Positions 1-7,364 of a stretch of DNA of 64,000 nucleotides are shown here, piece by piece (position 1 is the stretch's first letter; each line of letters opens with the position of its first letter). Location: positions 141,981 through 205,980 of the forward strand of contig NZ_JBQKUP010000039.1 in NCBI RefSeq assembly GCF_052156535.1, written 5' to 3'. The notes beneath the pieces were generated by a model, which saw only the letters and a list, made by a program, of their open reading frames with translations, searched no databases and was not told the DNA's origin. This stretch comes from Nitrospira_E sp052156535 (GTDB lineage: Bacteria > Nitrospirota > Nitrospiria > Nitrospirales > UBA8639). Made by a program: the position numbers and the translations under genes.

Positions 1-2
1 TG

Positions 3-1892
3 CTTCGCAAGTTAGAACAGGCTTCCAGGGGATTACTCCGATCGTCTCTTATGCGAACGATAAAAAATGGTTCAGATATATTAACTCGTGCGAAAAAGAA
101 GGGATGGATTATTGAACAGACGACCCTGCCTTCAGGGTCCAAGGCTCAAAGTCCGGTTCGTGGAATCAGAGTTGGACGAAACTCCATGCATTCAGTTTCC
201 CGAGGGCTATTTGATTCTCCTGAAGAATCAGGTGAACTCCCGGAATCTCTTCAACGTTCGGCGTCCAGTTTTAAAGACAACCGGAAATGGAAACAGTTGT
301 TCTCTGCCGTCCAAGCCGGCGGTTTTCAGGAGGTGCCTGTGGTGGGATCGGAATTGGTTCGACAGGATCTGTTGTTCACGATAATTGAGACCATTCTGAA
401 TAAAGACCGTCGCGTCCTCATCCTTGCTCCAGAAGTTCAACAAGCCGAAATCCTTGGCGAACAGATACGACGTGTTGGCAATATTCAGGTTGAGGTCTAT
501 CATGGCCATCTCTCGAAAATAGTTCGTGCTGCTCGATGGGAAAGAATTCGACAGGGCGACGTGCAGGTCGTGGTGGGGACTCGATCAGCACTATTTCTGC
601 CAGTTCCAAATTTGGGGCTCGTTTGGATCAATCAGGAGGAGGATCCGTCCTACAAAGATGAGCATCTTCCGTATTTTCACGCCCGGGAAGTCGCGCGAAT
701 GCGTGGAGAATGTGACCAGGCTCTCGTCGTGTATGGTTCGAGGTCGCCTTCCTTGGAACTCTACGGACGATATACAGAGCAGGTCGGTGAGGCATTGGAA
801 CGCTCCTCACAGCAGATTCCCCATGTGAATATGGTTGATTTACGGACCTTACCGTATGAGACCATCATGTCCCCGGCTTTAATCACCAGGATCACGCGGT
901 CCTTAGACGAAGGGGAGCAAGTCATTTTACTTCTCAATCGTAAAGGGTTTTCCGGTGCGCTGGTGTGCCGGGATTGTGGAAAGGCTCCGAGCTGTCCCAC
1001 CTGTGGAGTGGCCTTGAAACTCTATCAGCGACCTTCCCGTTTGGTGTGCACCTACTGTGAGGGAATTCAACCAACCCCTGAAACCTGCCCCACGTGTCAG
1101 GGCAGGGTGTTTCGATTTTCCGGCATGGGAACGCAGCGACTGGAAGAAGAGGTGAGGCGACTTTTTCCGGCGGTTCCGGTTGCTCGGTTCGATCGGGAGA
1201 ATGTAAAAACCCCCGACGCGGCTGATAGGATGTTACGCCAATTCCGGCAGAGGGATATTGGGGTAATGATCGGGACGGAATTTTTAGTTCATCAATCAGA
1301 TCCACCTACGGCGCCGGTCATTGGGTTTCCCCAAGCTGATTTTGGGCTCCATATTCCTGAATTCCGGTCAGCCGAACGAACCTTTCAGATGTTGTCGAAG
1401 GCTCTCAGTTTGGCCCGGAAGGGACAGGAGCCCGGAGAGGTAATTCTCCAAACCCGGATTCCTGATCATCATGTACTCACAGCCATTACGCACCAGTGTC
1501 CTCGAATGTTTTATGACCAGGAGCTGGAGTTGCGTGATCTCTTAGGGTATCCCCCGGCTACCCACCTAATATTATTGGTTGTGACGGGGGAGCAGGCGTC
1601 ACGCGTGCAAAAAGTCGTGGACTTTCTCCATCAACGATTGAAGGATTTTGAAGGGAAAAGACCTCCAGGTGCAGCGGGAAAAGGGGGCATGGGAACCCCA
1701 ATGGTTCTGGGTCCGATGGCATCTAAGAAACCAGGACGGATCAAGAAAAATCGTGTAATCTTTTTGATGAAAACGGCTGATTTATTGGAAGCACAGCGAG
1801 GCCTTCAAAGCCTTCAGCGGGAGTATGAAGCAGAATTTCCCAAAGATCCTGTCGTCGTTGAATTTAATGTGGACCCTATGGATATTCAATAG
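3..1892 (+). CDS. priA: PriA-like primosomal protein N' with degenerate helicase motifs (5' end outside window)
   Basis: The reading frame is open to the left edge, so the N-terminus (normally the DNA-binding 3'BD and winged-helix region) is missing; the first ATG inside the window is at 51. The protein keeps the PriA architecture: a GTRSALF segment, the eight-cysteine zinc region (CRDC, CPTC, CTYC, CPTC), FRSAERTFQ and a C-terminal GYPPATH segment. Motifs needed for ATP hydrolysis are not recognisable. The Walker A GSGKT is replaced by GSELVR (residue 99 on, counted from ATG 51), the DEEH box by NQEE (194-197), and the QVAGRAGR motif VI by SKALSLARKG (449 on). Known PriA restarts stalled replication forks by loading DnaB. 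This copy is probably a non-hydrolysing structural homologue or a decaying gene, although the intact frame and intact zinc site argue against simple decay. Family confidence is high; activity is doubtful. Confidence 0.88.
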   Translation, partial: LRKLEQASRGLLRSSLMRTIKNGSDILTRAKKKGWIIEQTTLPSGSKAQSPVRGIRVGRNSMHSVSRGLFDSPEESGELPESLQRSASSFKDNRKWKQLFSAVQAGGFQEVPVVGSELVRQDLLFTIIETILNKDRRVLILAPEVQQAEILGEQIRRVGNIQVEVYHGHLSKIVRAARWERIRQGDVQVVVGTRSALFLPVPNLGLVWINQEEDPSYKDEHLPYFHAREVARMRGECDQALVVYGSRSPSLELYGRYTEQVGEALERSSQQIPHVNMVDLRTLPYETIMSPALITRITRSLDEGEQVILLLNRKGFSGALVCRDCGKAPSCPTCGVALKLYQRPSRLVCTYCEGIQPTPETCPTCQGRVFRFSGMGTQRLEEEVRRLFPAVPVARFDRENVKTPDAADRMLRQFRQRDIGVMIGTEFLVHQSDPPTAPVIGFPQADFGLHIPEFRSAERTFQMLSKALSLARKGQEPGEVILQTRIPDHHVLTAITHQCPRMFYDQELELRDLLGYPPATHLILLVVTGEQASRVQKVVDFLHQRLKDFEGKRPPGAAGKGGMGTPMVLGPMASKKPGRIKKNRVIFLMKTADLLEAQRGLQSLQREYEAEFPKDPVVVEFNVDPMDIQ

Positions 1893-1915
1893 GAGGGGTT
1901 TGGCCTTATAAGGGA

Positions 1916-2356
1916 TTAGCCTGATCGCCTTCTTGACTGTTTCTTCTGGTTTTTTGTTTTGGGAAGGGTGGTTGAAGGGGAGGTCGAGGTGTTCTTCTCT
2001 CGAGTGCGTTTGAAAATGCCATAGGCAAAGGTCATCCAGAACACGCCGGAAAACAGGCCAAACAGCACGGCGGTGAAAATCCGTTCCAATTCTTCTAACG
2101 GAGGTTCGGGTCCCAGCTTTTGAAGATCGGCCATTTGCATGATGGGCCACGCCAAACTTTCCACTCCTAAAAGGAGTGTGGAAATTGCCCAGATAGTTCC
2201 AATAGAGGGACTTTTCCAGGCCAAAAGGAGGGCTAATCCGATGGCCAGAGCCATCCCCATAGGTACCGATAAGGCTCCCACTAATAACCAGAGTCCCACC
2301 GTCACGGTGAGGCTACCCAACACAGCGTTCAGTTGATGCCACACCTGATCATTCAT
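1916..2356 (-). CDS. hypothetical inner-membrane protein, about four TM helices
   Basis: This 146-residue protein is not recognised. Hydrophobic stretches at about residues 10-28, 32-48, 52-70 and 93-112 suggest four membrane helices. A strongly basic tail rich in Lys, Arg, Ser and Thr follows and would be cytoplasmic by the positive-inside rule. The segment PEPPLEELERIF lies between helices three and four. It is convergent with the priA-like gene, 23 bases from its stop. No catalytic motif is visible and no function is proposed. Confidence 0.7.
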   Translation of the reverse strand: MNDQVWHQLNAVLGSLTVTVGLWLLVGALSVPMGMALAIGLALLLAWKSPSIGTIWAISTLLLGVESLAWPIMQMADLQKLGPEPPLEELERIFTAVLFGLFSGVFWMTFAYGIFKRTREKNTSTSPSTTLPKTKNQKKQSRRRSG

Positions 2357-2465
2357 CTTGAATCGTCCTGAAAAGTCCTGTCAACGTTGCCCACCATATC
2401 ATAGACTCTCGTTGCCCAGCATCCTGTATGGTTTTGGTGACTGACCAACCGTGCGGGAATTCGAT

Positions 2466-3278
2466 CTAGCGACCAATATCACTCAAAGGTTCGGTGGTGA
2501 GGGTATAGGCACCGCGAGGGTTACGTGCCAAAAGGTTTGACTGAGGGAGGTCATCAGATTTTGGTGTGGGTTCACAATCCGGCGTGAGGACGATTCCCCA
2601 ATGTGCATTTTCTTCACAAGTGTTTTCGAGGATAAGGGCCTTGGCGAGGTGAAAGAGAAGAATGCCGCTTAGCATATTTTCCCGACAGATGTTTTTAATC
2701 ATATCGGGTCGAGTGCCCTCGTCCCGTGCGGCCATTCCAAAATGATGATTTCCAAAACATGTATTTTCGCGGAGATACGGTTGAGCTCCGGCAAACGAAA
2801 AAATACCGGACTCCCGATTATGAGAGATCTCGTTGTCGAGCAAGGTCGGGCGGCAATCCGGTCCATAAATAACGACTCCGGATAAAAGCCCTTCTGTAGC
2901 CCTACAGTGAGATATGGTGCACACCGAATCTAAAATATTCAGGGCGGAATGTTGGTCGCTACCCACATACCGAAACGTGATGCCACTGATCCGTCCGCCG
3001 GAAACTCGTTGAAGATAGCAAGGACCGCTCCGCCGGTTGAATATTGTGACCTGGTCCCGACCGGCGCCGACCAGATGGATGGTTCGCTCAGTCATTACCA
3101 ACCGATCTTCATAAACCCCCGGTCGAATGAATATTTGATCATCTTGTTGCGCGTGAGCGAGAGCTTCGCTGGGTAGGGTGAAGCAACCCGGGCGCTCCAC
3201 ATCTACAATTAACGTTTTTCCCCCGAAAGGATTGGGTGGCGGTTCGTGAAGAGGTGATTGTTCAGTGGACAAGGCCAT
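2466..3278 (-). CDS. right-handed beta-helix repeat protein (pectate-lyase fold, NosD/SHCBP1-like)
   Basis: The 270-residue product opens with a proline-rich stretch and a segment reading as a periplasmic-copper/beta-helix start (IFIRPGVYEDRL). It then shows short repeated turns typical of parallel beta-helices: SGVVIYG, NEISHNRESGIFSF, NTCFGNHHFGMA, NICRENMLSGILLF and NTCEENAHWGIVL. Asparagine and glycine at regular spacing fit the stacked coils. There is no signal peptide or membrane segment, so a cytoplasmic location is likely, unlike secreted polysaccharide lyases. Related folds act as carbohydrate-binding or protein scaffolds. No catalytic residues can be assigned. It stands alone on the minus strand with a 388-base gap upstream. 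Confidence 0.75.
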   Translation of the reverse strand: MALSTEQSPLHEPPPNPFGGKTLIVDVERPGCFTLPSEALAHAQQDDQIFIRPGVYEDRLVMTERTIHLVGAGRDQVTIFNRRSGPCYLQRVSGGRISGITFRYVGSDQHSALNILDSVCTISHCRATEGLLSGVVIYGPDCRPTLLDNEISHNRESGIFSFAGAQPYLRENTCFGNHHFGMAARDEGTRPDMIKNICRENMLSGILLFHLAKALILENTCEENAHWGIVLTPDCEPTPKSDDLPQSNLLARNPRGAYTLTTEPLSDIGR

Positions 3279-3666
3279 CTCCTATTTCAAAATTGTTCCG
3301 TCAAACTGGGGCCATGAAATCTACGGTGTAAATGTATTGAACGTCCTCAAACAGACCAATACAAACCGAAGGGTGAACCATACAGAAAACTCTTAGATTG
3401 GCATTTCATTATCTAAAATCCAAAGGAAAAATGCCTGTATTTTTGCCATTTCCAATTCTGGTATTGAAATTGCTTTGGTTTTTCACTTGTACAAAAAATA
3501 AATTCTAAAGTCTTTTTTGTCCAAAGGTATTTTTAATGTTCGAAGAATTATTCTGCATGAGGAGAGAAGTTTGATTCCCCTCAGTAATTTCAACTGCTTT
3601 TGTCAGAAAAGTCTGACTCCCCCTCAGTAATTTCAACTGTTTTCCCCCAGGAAAGCGAGATTTTTT
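3279..3666. other. AT-rich intergenic region between divergent genes
   Basis: This 388-base stretch separates the divergent beta-helix and di-heme oxidoreductase genes and should hold both promoters. It is clearly AT-rich between about 3380 and 3560. The right part carries the direct repeat listed separately. No ORF of credible coding character is seen. Confidence 0.6.
3577..3639 (+). repeat. pair of 20-bp direct repeats upstream of the di-heme oxidoreductase gene
   Basis: The sequence CCCCTCAGTAATTTCAACTG occurs at 3577-3596 and again at 3620-3639, a 43-base period (about four helical turns). Similar flanking bases (TTGATT and TCTGACT before, YTTT after) show the duplicated unit is a little longer. 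The position 28 bases before the first possible start codon suits a regulator-binding site or a leader element. That role is inference. Confidence 0.6.
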
Positions 3667-5268
3667 ATGCGACGGTATGAGAGGAGTAGTATGTCCACGT
3701 TCTTTTTGTTCCTAGTGCTGAGCACGATGTCGTTTATAACAGATTTACCTGGAGCTCAGGCACAGGAAACCGATATCTTTCAACATCCTAATACTGAGCA
3801 GGCAGGGATTAAGAAATCATTAGAGCAGCAAATTGGGGCTGGCCGGGGAAATATCAATACTCCCGATTCCTCGCTATACATCATTAACCGGGATCCGTTC
3901 CGCTCCATTCGTCGTGGCCGAAATCTCTTTCAACGAAAGTTCACCATATCTCAAGGGATGGGCCCACGCAATGGTGACGGGTTTGGAGATATTAGCGCTG
4001 ATAACTCGCTGGGTGCAGGTTTAGCCGATAGTTGTGCGGCCTGCCATGGACGTCCTCGTAGCTCGGCGGGGTTTGGTGGAGACGTGTTTACCCGTCCTGA
4101 TAGCCGGGATGCCCCGCATTTATTCGGATTAGGAATTATCGAAATGCTTGCCGATGAAATTACCCAGGATCTTCGACAAACCAGAGATCAGGCCATTGCC
4201 AGAGCCAAGGGTGGACGAAGTTCGGTGGAGGTCTCATTGAAGAGTAAAGGTATTTCCTATGGAAAAATTCGAGTCAATCCTGACGGTTCGGTGGATCCAT
4301 TACGATTAGAAGGCGTCGATGCGGATCTTCGGGTACGGCCATTTTTTCATCACGGGGGCACGATTTCCATCAGAGAATTCGTTGTGGGGGCATTAAATGG
4401 GGAAATGGGTATGGAAGCTTTTGATCCTGATCTAGCAAAGGCTGCTGGCGGTGAGAAAGTGGTGACGCCATCGGGAATGGTATTAAATGGAGAGACCGAT
4501 ACTATCGAAGCTCCTCCGGCTTCCAGTGAAAGTGATGATCCAGATCGAGATGGGGTCGCTAATGAAATTCCTGTGAGTGTGGTGGACCATCTTGAGTTTT
4601 ATTTGTTGAATTATTTTAAACCCGCCATTGGGCGCCAGACGTATGATACCGAAAAAGGTGAAAAGGTTTTCCAGGACATTCAATGTACCGGCTGTCATAT
4701 CCAAAATTTGGTCATTGAGAGAGATCGGCGGGTGGCTGATGTGGAAACTTCGTTTAACGAACAGAAAGGGATATTTAATGACCTGTTCGCCGTGGCGACT
4801 CCTCTGTTCCAAGAAATCCCGGCATCGGGTTCGCCTTCGGTGAAAAAGGCAAAGGGACAGCGCTTTGTCGTCAAGAATATCTATGCGGATTTCAAACGCC
4901 ATGACTTGGGCTCAACCTATTGGGAACGCAACTTTGATGGCACGTTGACCAAGGAATTTATGACCGAACCACTCTGGGGAGTGGGTACGACCGCTCCTTA
5001 CGGGCATGACGGGCGGAGTATCGATCTATGGTCGGTCATCATGCGGCATGGCGGTGAAGCGAAGGAAGCGCGAGATCGGTTTGCCCGGTTACCGGATGTA
5101 AAGCAAGGGCAGGTAATCGATTTTCTACAGACCTTGGTCTTGTTTCCGCCGGACGATACGGCTTCCAATTTGAATCCGGGGGATCCCCAGGCCCCGAATT
5201 TCCCCCAGTACGGCCATGGGAATATTGCCTTGCCTTCATTATTCAACAATCCCAGGGATTTGGAATAA
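3667..5268 (+). CDS. secreted di-heme oxidoreductase, DUF1111/DhOR family (MauG/peroxidase-like)
   Basis: The 533-residue protein has an N-terminal signal peptide ending near AQA-Q (about residue 32) and two c-type heme motifs: CAACH at residues 123-127 and CTGCH at 340-344. The body matches the DUF1111 family, annotated as thiol oxidoreductases or di-heme oxidoreductases: a GDGFGD segment before heme 1, FHHGGTISIREFVVGALNGEMG, and the terminal APYGHDGRS and RHGGEA segments. It would act in the periplasm as an electron-transfer or peroxidase-like enzyme; the substrate is unknown. ATG 3691 is an alternative start with a closer ribosome site (GAGAGGAG just upstream) and still leaves a full signal peptide. 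Confidence 0.88.
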   Translation: MRRYERSSMSTFFLFLVLSTMSFITDLPGAQAQETDIFQHPNTEQAGIKKSLEQQIGAGRGNINTPDSSLYIINRDPFRSIRRGRNLFQRKFTISQGMGPRNGDGFGDISADNSLGAGLADSCAACHGRPRSSAGFGGDVFTRPDSRDAPHLFGLGIIEMLADEITQDLRQTRDQAIARAKGGRSSVEVSLKSKGISYGKIRVNPDGSVDPLRLEGVDADLRVRPFFHHGGTISIREFVVGALNGEMGMEAFDPDLAKAAGGEKVVTPSGMVLNGETDTIEAPPASSESDDPDRDGVANEIPVSVVDHLEFYLLNYFKPAIGRQTYDTEKGEKVFQDIQCTGCHIQNLVIERDRRVADVETSFNEQKGIFNDLFAVATPLFQEIPASGSPSVKKAKGQRFVVKNIYADFKRHDLGSTYWERNFDGTLTKEFMTEPLWGVGTTAPYGHDGRSIDLWSVIMRHGGEAKEARDRFARLPDVKQGQVIDFLQTLVLFPPDDTASNLNPGDPQAPNFPQYGHGNIALPSLFNNPRDLE

Positions 5269-5301
5269 GCGGTTTTTTTTGCTCTTATCTGGCCAATAGT
5301 C

Positions 5302-5334
5302 TCAAGCCCGTGAGTTAAAAGCTCACGGGCTTGA
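5302..5334 (+). terminator. strong hairpin after the di-heme oxidoreductase gene
   Basis: A perfect 13-bp stem (TCAAGCCCGTGAG pairing with its complement) with a 7-base loop lies 34 bases after the stop codon at 5268. No T-tract follows, so it may act as a weak or factor-assisted terminator or as a 3' mRNA stabiliser. The following 276 bases up to 5610 hold nothing I can support. Confidence 0.6.
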
Positions 5335-5610
5335 ACCCTCCCTCGCTATTGGGGATTTTCCCCATGGCCCTTTTCATTTTTGTGCGGTGGAACATCAAGC
5401 AGGAAGAACAAACCACATGGTTTTCAATTTCCTTGCTTCTCACTCCATTTGCTTTTCGCCTCATCCCTCATTGTTACGCGTTCCAAAGCAATGTTGAAGG
5501 TCTATTTTGATTTGTATCGGTCGGCAACAAACACAAGCGGTATGGGGTTGGAATCGGGAGAAGGCTTTGCTTGCCGATAAGAATGTCCTGAGGTATGGCA
5601 GGTGAGCGCG

Positions 5611-6279
5611 TTAATTGTTCTCAAATGCTTGACGGGTTGCGAAGACCTCCCCTGGATGGATCAGGAGCAGGCAATCGCCATCAACCGGATCCTTGTGAAA
5701 TAGCGCAAAGGTGAGGCAGAGCTGAGGGGTGGGTTCGGGAGGAAATTGTAACAAGATAGGAACATCCACCAGCGAAGTTGGTGTTTTCAGGATGGCCAAC
5801 CTGAGGCGGACAGCCACCAGTGTATCGCGTAGACGGGTTTGAATAAGTTCTTCGGTATAATCCGATGAAGGAGTGATGTATTGATCCCAGAGCGGGTTGG
5901 TCATGCCTACGCAAAAATCCAGCCCCACGCTTTGTGCGATTGGTGTGACATCTTTAAGTATTCCGGATTCAATGGCTTCTTTTCGAGACCGGATCGGGAG
6001 TGATTCAAATTCAGCAGGAATATCCCCGGAATTGAGTGAAAGACCTGATTGGGACGGTTCAGAAAAACCTGAAGGCAAAAGATCGGAACTTTCCGGAGAC
6101 TGGGTGTGTTCTTCTTCTGAAGGATTAAGATCGTTCAAGGGGGTCTTCCCTAATGCTTGAAGAAGACCTTCATAGACGGCTTTGGCAGAATCCGTCCACG
6201 AATCATTCATCGGCAATCCCCGAAAGGCCGCCTCAGAAGCTTTTTTCTCATCATGGGTTAAAACACGTTGAACTTTCAT
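5611..6279 (-). CDS. DUF6573-like protein of unknown function
   Basis: The C-terminal half contains a segment (SRKEAIESGILKDVTPIAQ, then GLDFCVGMTNPLWDQYI) resembling the start of small DUF6573 proteins, which have an R-x-Q-A-I-x-D-G-V-L-x-D-V pattern. Those are often carried on plasmids and integrative elements. Here the domain follows about 100 residues of unrelated Ser/Pro/Glu-rich, probably disordered sequence. ATG 6279 (MKVQRVL) is preferred; the frame extends to a TTG at 6321, which is less likely. It lies downstream of mpsC on the same strand with a 183-base gap. The role is unknown, and the family call rests on remembered consensus only. Confidence 0.62.
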   Translation of the reverse strand: MKVQRVLTHDEKKASEAAFRGLPMNDSWTDSAKAVYEGLLQALGKTPLNDLNPSEEEHTQSPESSDLLPSGFSEPSQSGLSLNSGDIPAEFESLPIRSRKEAIESGILKDVTPIAQSVGLDFCVGMTNPLWDQYITPSSDYTEELIQTRLRDTLVAVRLRLAILKTPTSLVDVPILLQFPPEPTPQLCLTFALFHKDPVDGDCLLLIHPGEVFATRQAFENN

Positions 6280-6462
6280 ATTCTCAAAGATAAGGCAAAT
6301 CCCCTGGAAGTCAAGACTCAAATTTTTCGGTCAATCCAAAATGCCGGGAAATGGAGAAAAAAGGAAATAGAAAACCGGTACATGAGAATTCCTAGACGGT
6401 GTTACCGCCCCGTTTATTTACAGGGAACCTGTGAGGTGGTTGATGTCTCAGATAGAGGCTGT

Positions 6463-6870
6463 TTACCGGAATGTCGCCTCCAAATCACGATCTAAAGTCA
6501 GGACGATGATGCGTTCTTCGATCCGGGTATCGATATCCGTAAATAGGGCAGTTGTTTCCGCACCAGTGATCTCCAGGATTTCACGACACAGTTGCTCTCT
6601 TCCTTGGGAGATGAGATTTTGGCGCATCTGTTTGACCATTCCAATGCCTTCTTCACTCTTAGCCAGTTGGCGTTCGGCTGGCGTAAGAACGCCTTTGAGC
6701 CGAATGAGGATGGTGTCGCGTAGAAGGCTGGCTCGAACATCGGTGGGTCCGCGGCCCATGAATTCCTGTTCAAATTTAATGATGGCATTTCGGATCGCCG
6801 ATTCCATTTCACCTCGTGTGAAGAGGGGTTTCATAGAGAAATGCTTTCCGGCAAGACGCACCTTGCCCAT
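6463..6870 (-). CDS. mpsC: MpsC/DUF2294 family protein (bicarbonate/cation transport accessory)
   Basis: The 135-residue protein matches DUF2294: a first helix RGEMESAIRNAIIKFEQEF, then the GRGP signature, LKGVLTPAERQLAKSEEG, a long basic helix, and a C-terminal strand set DIDTRIEERIIVLTLDRDL. In Staphylococcus this family is MpsC, encoded with MpsA (NuoL-like) and MpsB (DUF2309 = DabA), where MpsAB supplies bicarbonate and supports membrane potential. Here it is divergent from the DabA gene at 7318, which strongly supports that assignment. No membrane segment is seen, so it is probably cytoplasmic. Start choice is uncertain: ATG 6870 has no clear ribosome site and ATG 6834 is possible. Confidence 0.82.
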   Translation of the reverse strand: MGKVRLAGKHFSMKPLFTRGEMESAIRNAIIKFEQEFMGRGPTDVRASLLRDTILIRLKGVLTPAERQLAKSEEGIGMVKQMRQNLISQGREQLCREILEITGAETTALFTDIDTRIEERIIVLTLDRDLEATFR

Positions 6871-7095
6871 TCACTATCGATCGATCACAATCCCGTAGGA
6901 AAGAATGTCAGGAGCTTGAGGAACAACCTGTCCCCCTGATATAAGCGTATTGTTCATGTGAGGTCAAGAAGACAATGGACTTCTCCTCGAATGCCTGAGG
7001 AGGGTGGTAACTGTGCTGGTTTTGACCTTGATCGTAGAACGGGTTTGTCGGATCGCCTGCATCATTCACCATGTGATTGAGGTACGCGATAGCAT

Positions 7096-7156
7096 AAGCC
7101 AACCGAGTGATCTCCTGAAGCTAAAAGGAGGAGACGCCCATCGGTTGGCTTTTTTA
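7096..7156 (+). terminator. terminator/attenuator hairpin in the dabA leader
   Basis: AAGCCAACCGA (7096-7106) pairs with TCGGTTGGCTT (7141-7151), and the transcript continues into a T-tract. The 34-base loop contains a second stem (ATCTCCT with AGGAGGA). It sits between divergent mpsC and dabA, so no plus-strand gene precedes it. A leader attenuator of dabA is therefore more plausible than an ordinary gene-end terminator. A closely similar outer stem lies upstream of mrpE at 10747. Confidence 0.7.
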
Positions 7157-7283
7157 TTGTAAATAGAGTGTATGCACGCTGCTAAATTAACTTAAATCTA
7201 ATGAGTTGGGTGCATGGGCTTGTCAGGCTTTCCCCTCTGCCATTTCACCCTGATTCCCGTTATTTTAAACAGGAAGAGCGCAA

Positions 7284-7364
7284 ATGATTCCTTTAAACCT
7301 TAATTCGACGCTACAAGATGTCCGTGCTGTTAAAAAGTGGAAATGGGGCAATGAACAGGCTTGA
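7284..7364 (+). CDS. possible 26-codon leader peptide overlapping the dabA start
   Basis: ATG 7284 follows AGGAAGAG with good spacing, a better ribosome site than that of dabA itself. It encodes 26 residues (MIPLNLNSTLQDV and on) ending at TGA 7362-7364, overlapping the dabA start region in another frame. It could couple translation to the dabA ATG at 7351. Coding status is unproven, and the overlap may be chance. Confidence 0.25.
   Translation: MIPLNLNSTLQDVRAVKKWKWGNEQA

Noticed and set aside
5380..5580. 66-codon plus-strand frame after the di-heme gene
   Set aside because: No ribosome site and no protein-like composition.
6908..7102. 64-codon minus-strand frame between mpsC and dabA
   Set aside because: It overlaps the shared leader blocks and the hairpin upstream of dabA, and ends in a poly-serine run that looks like chance.
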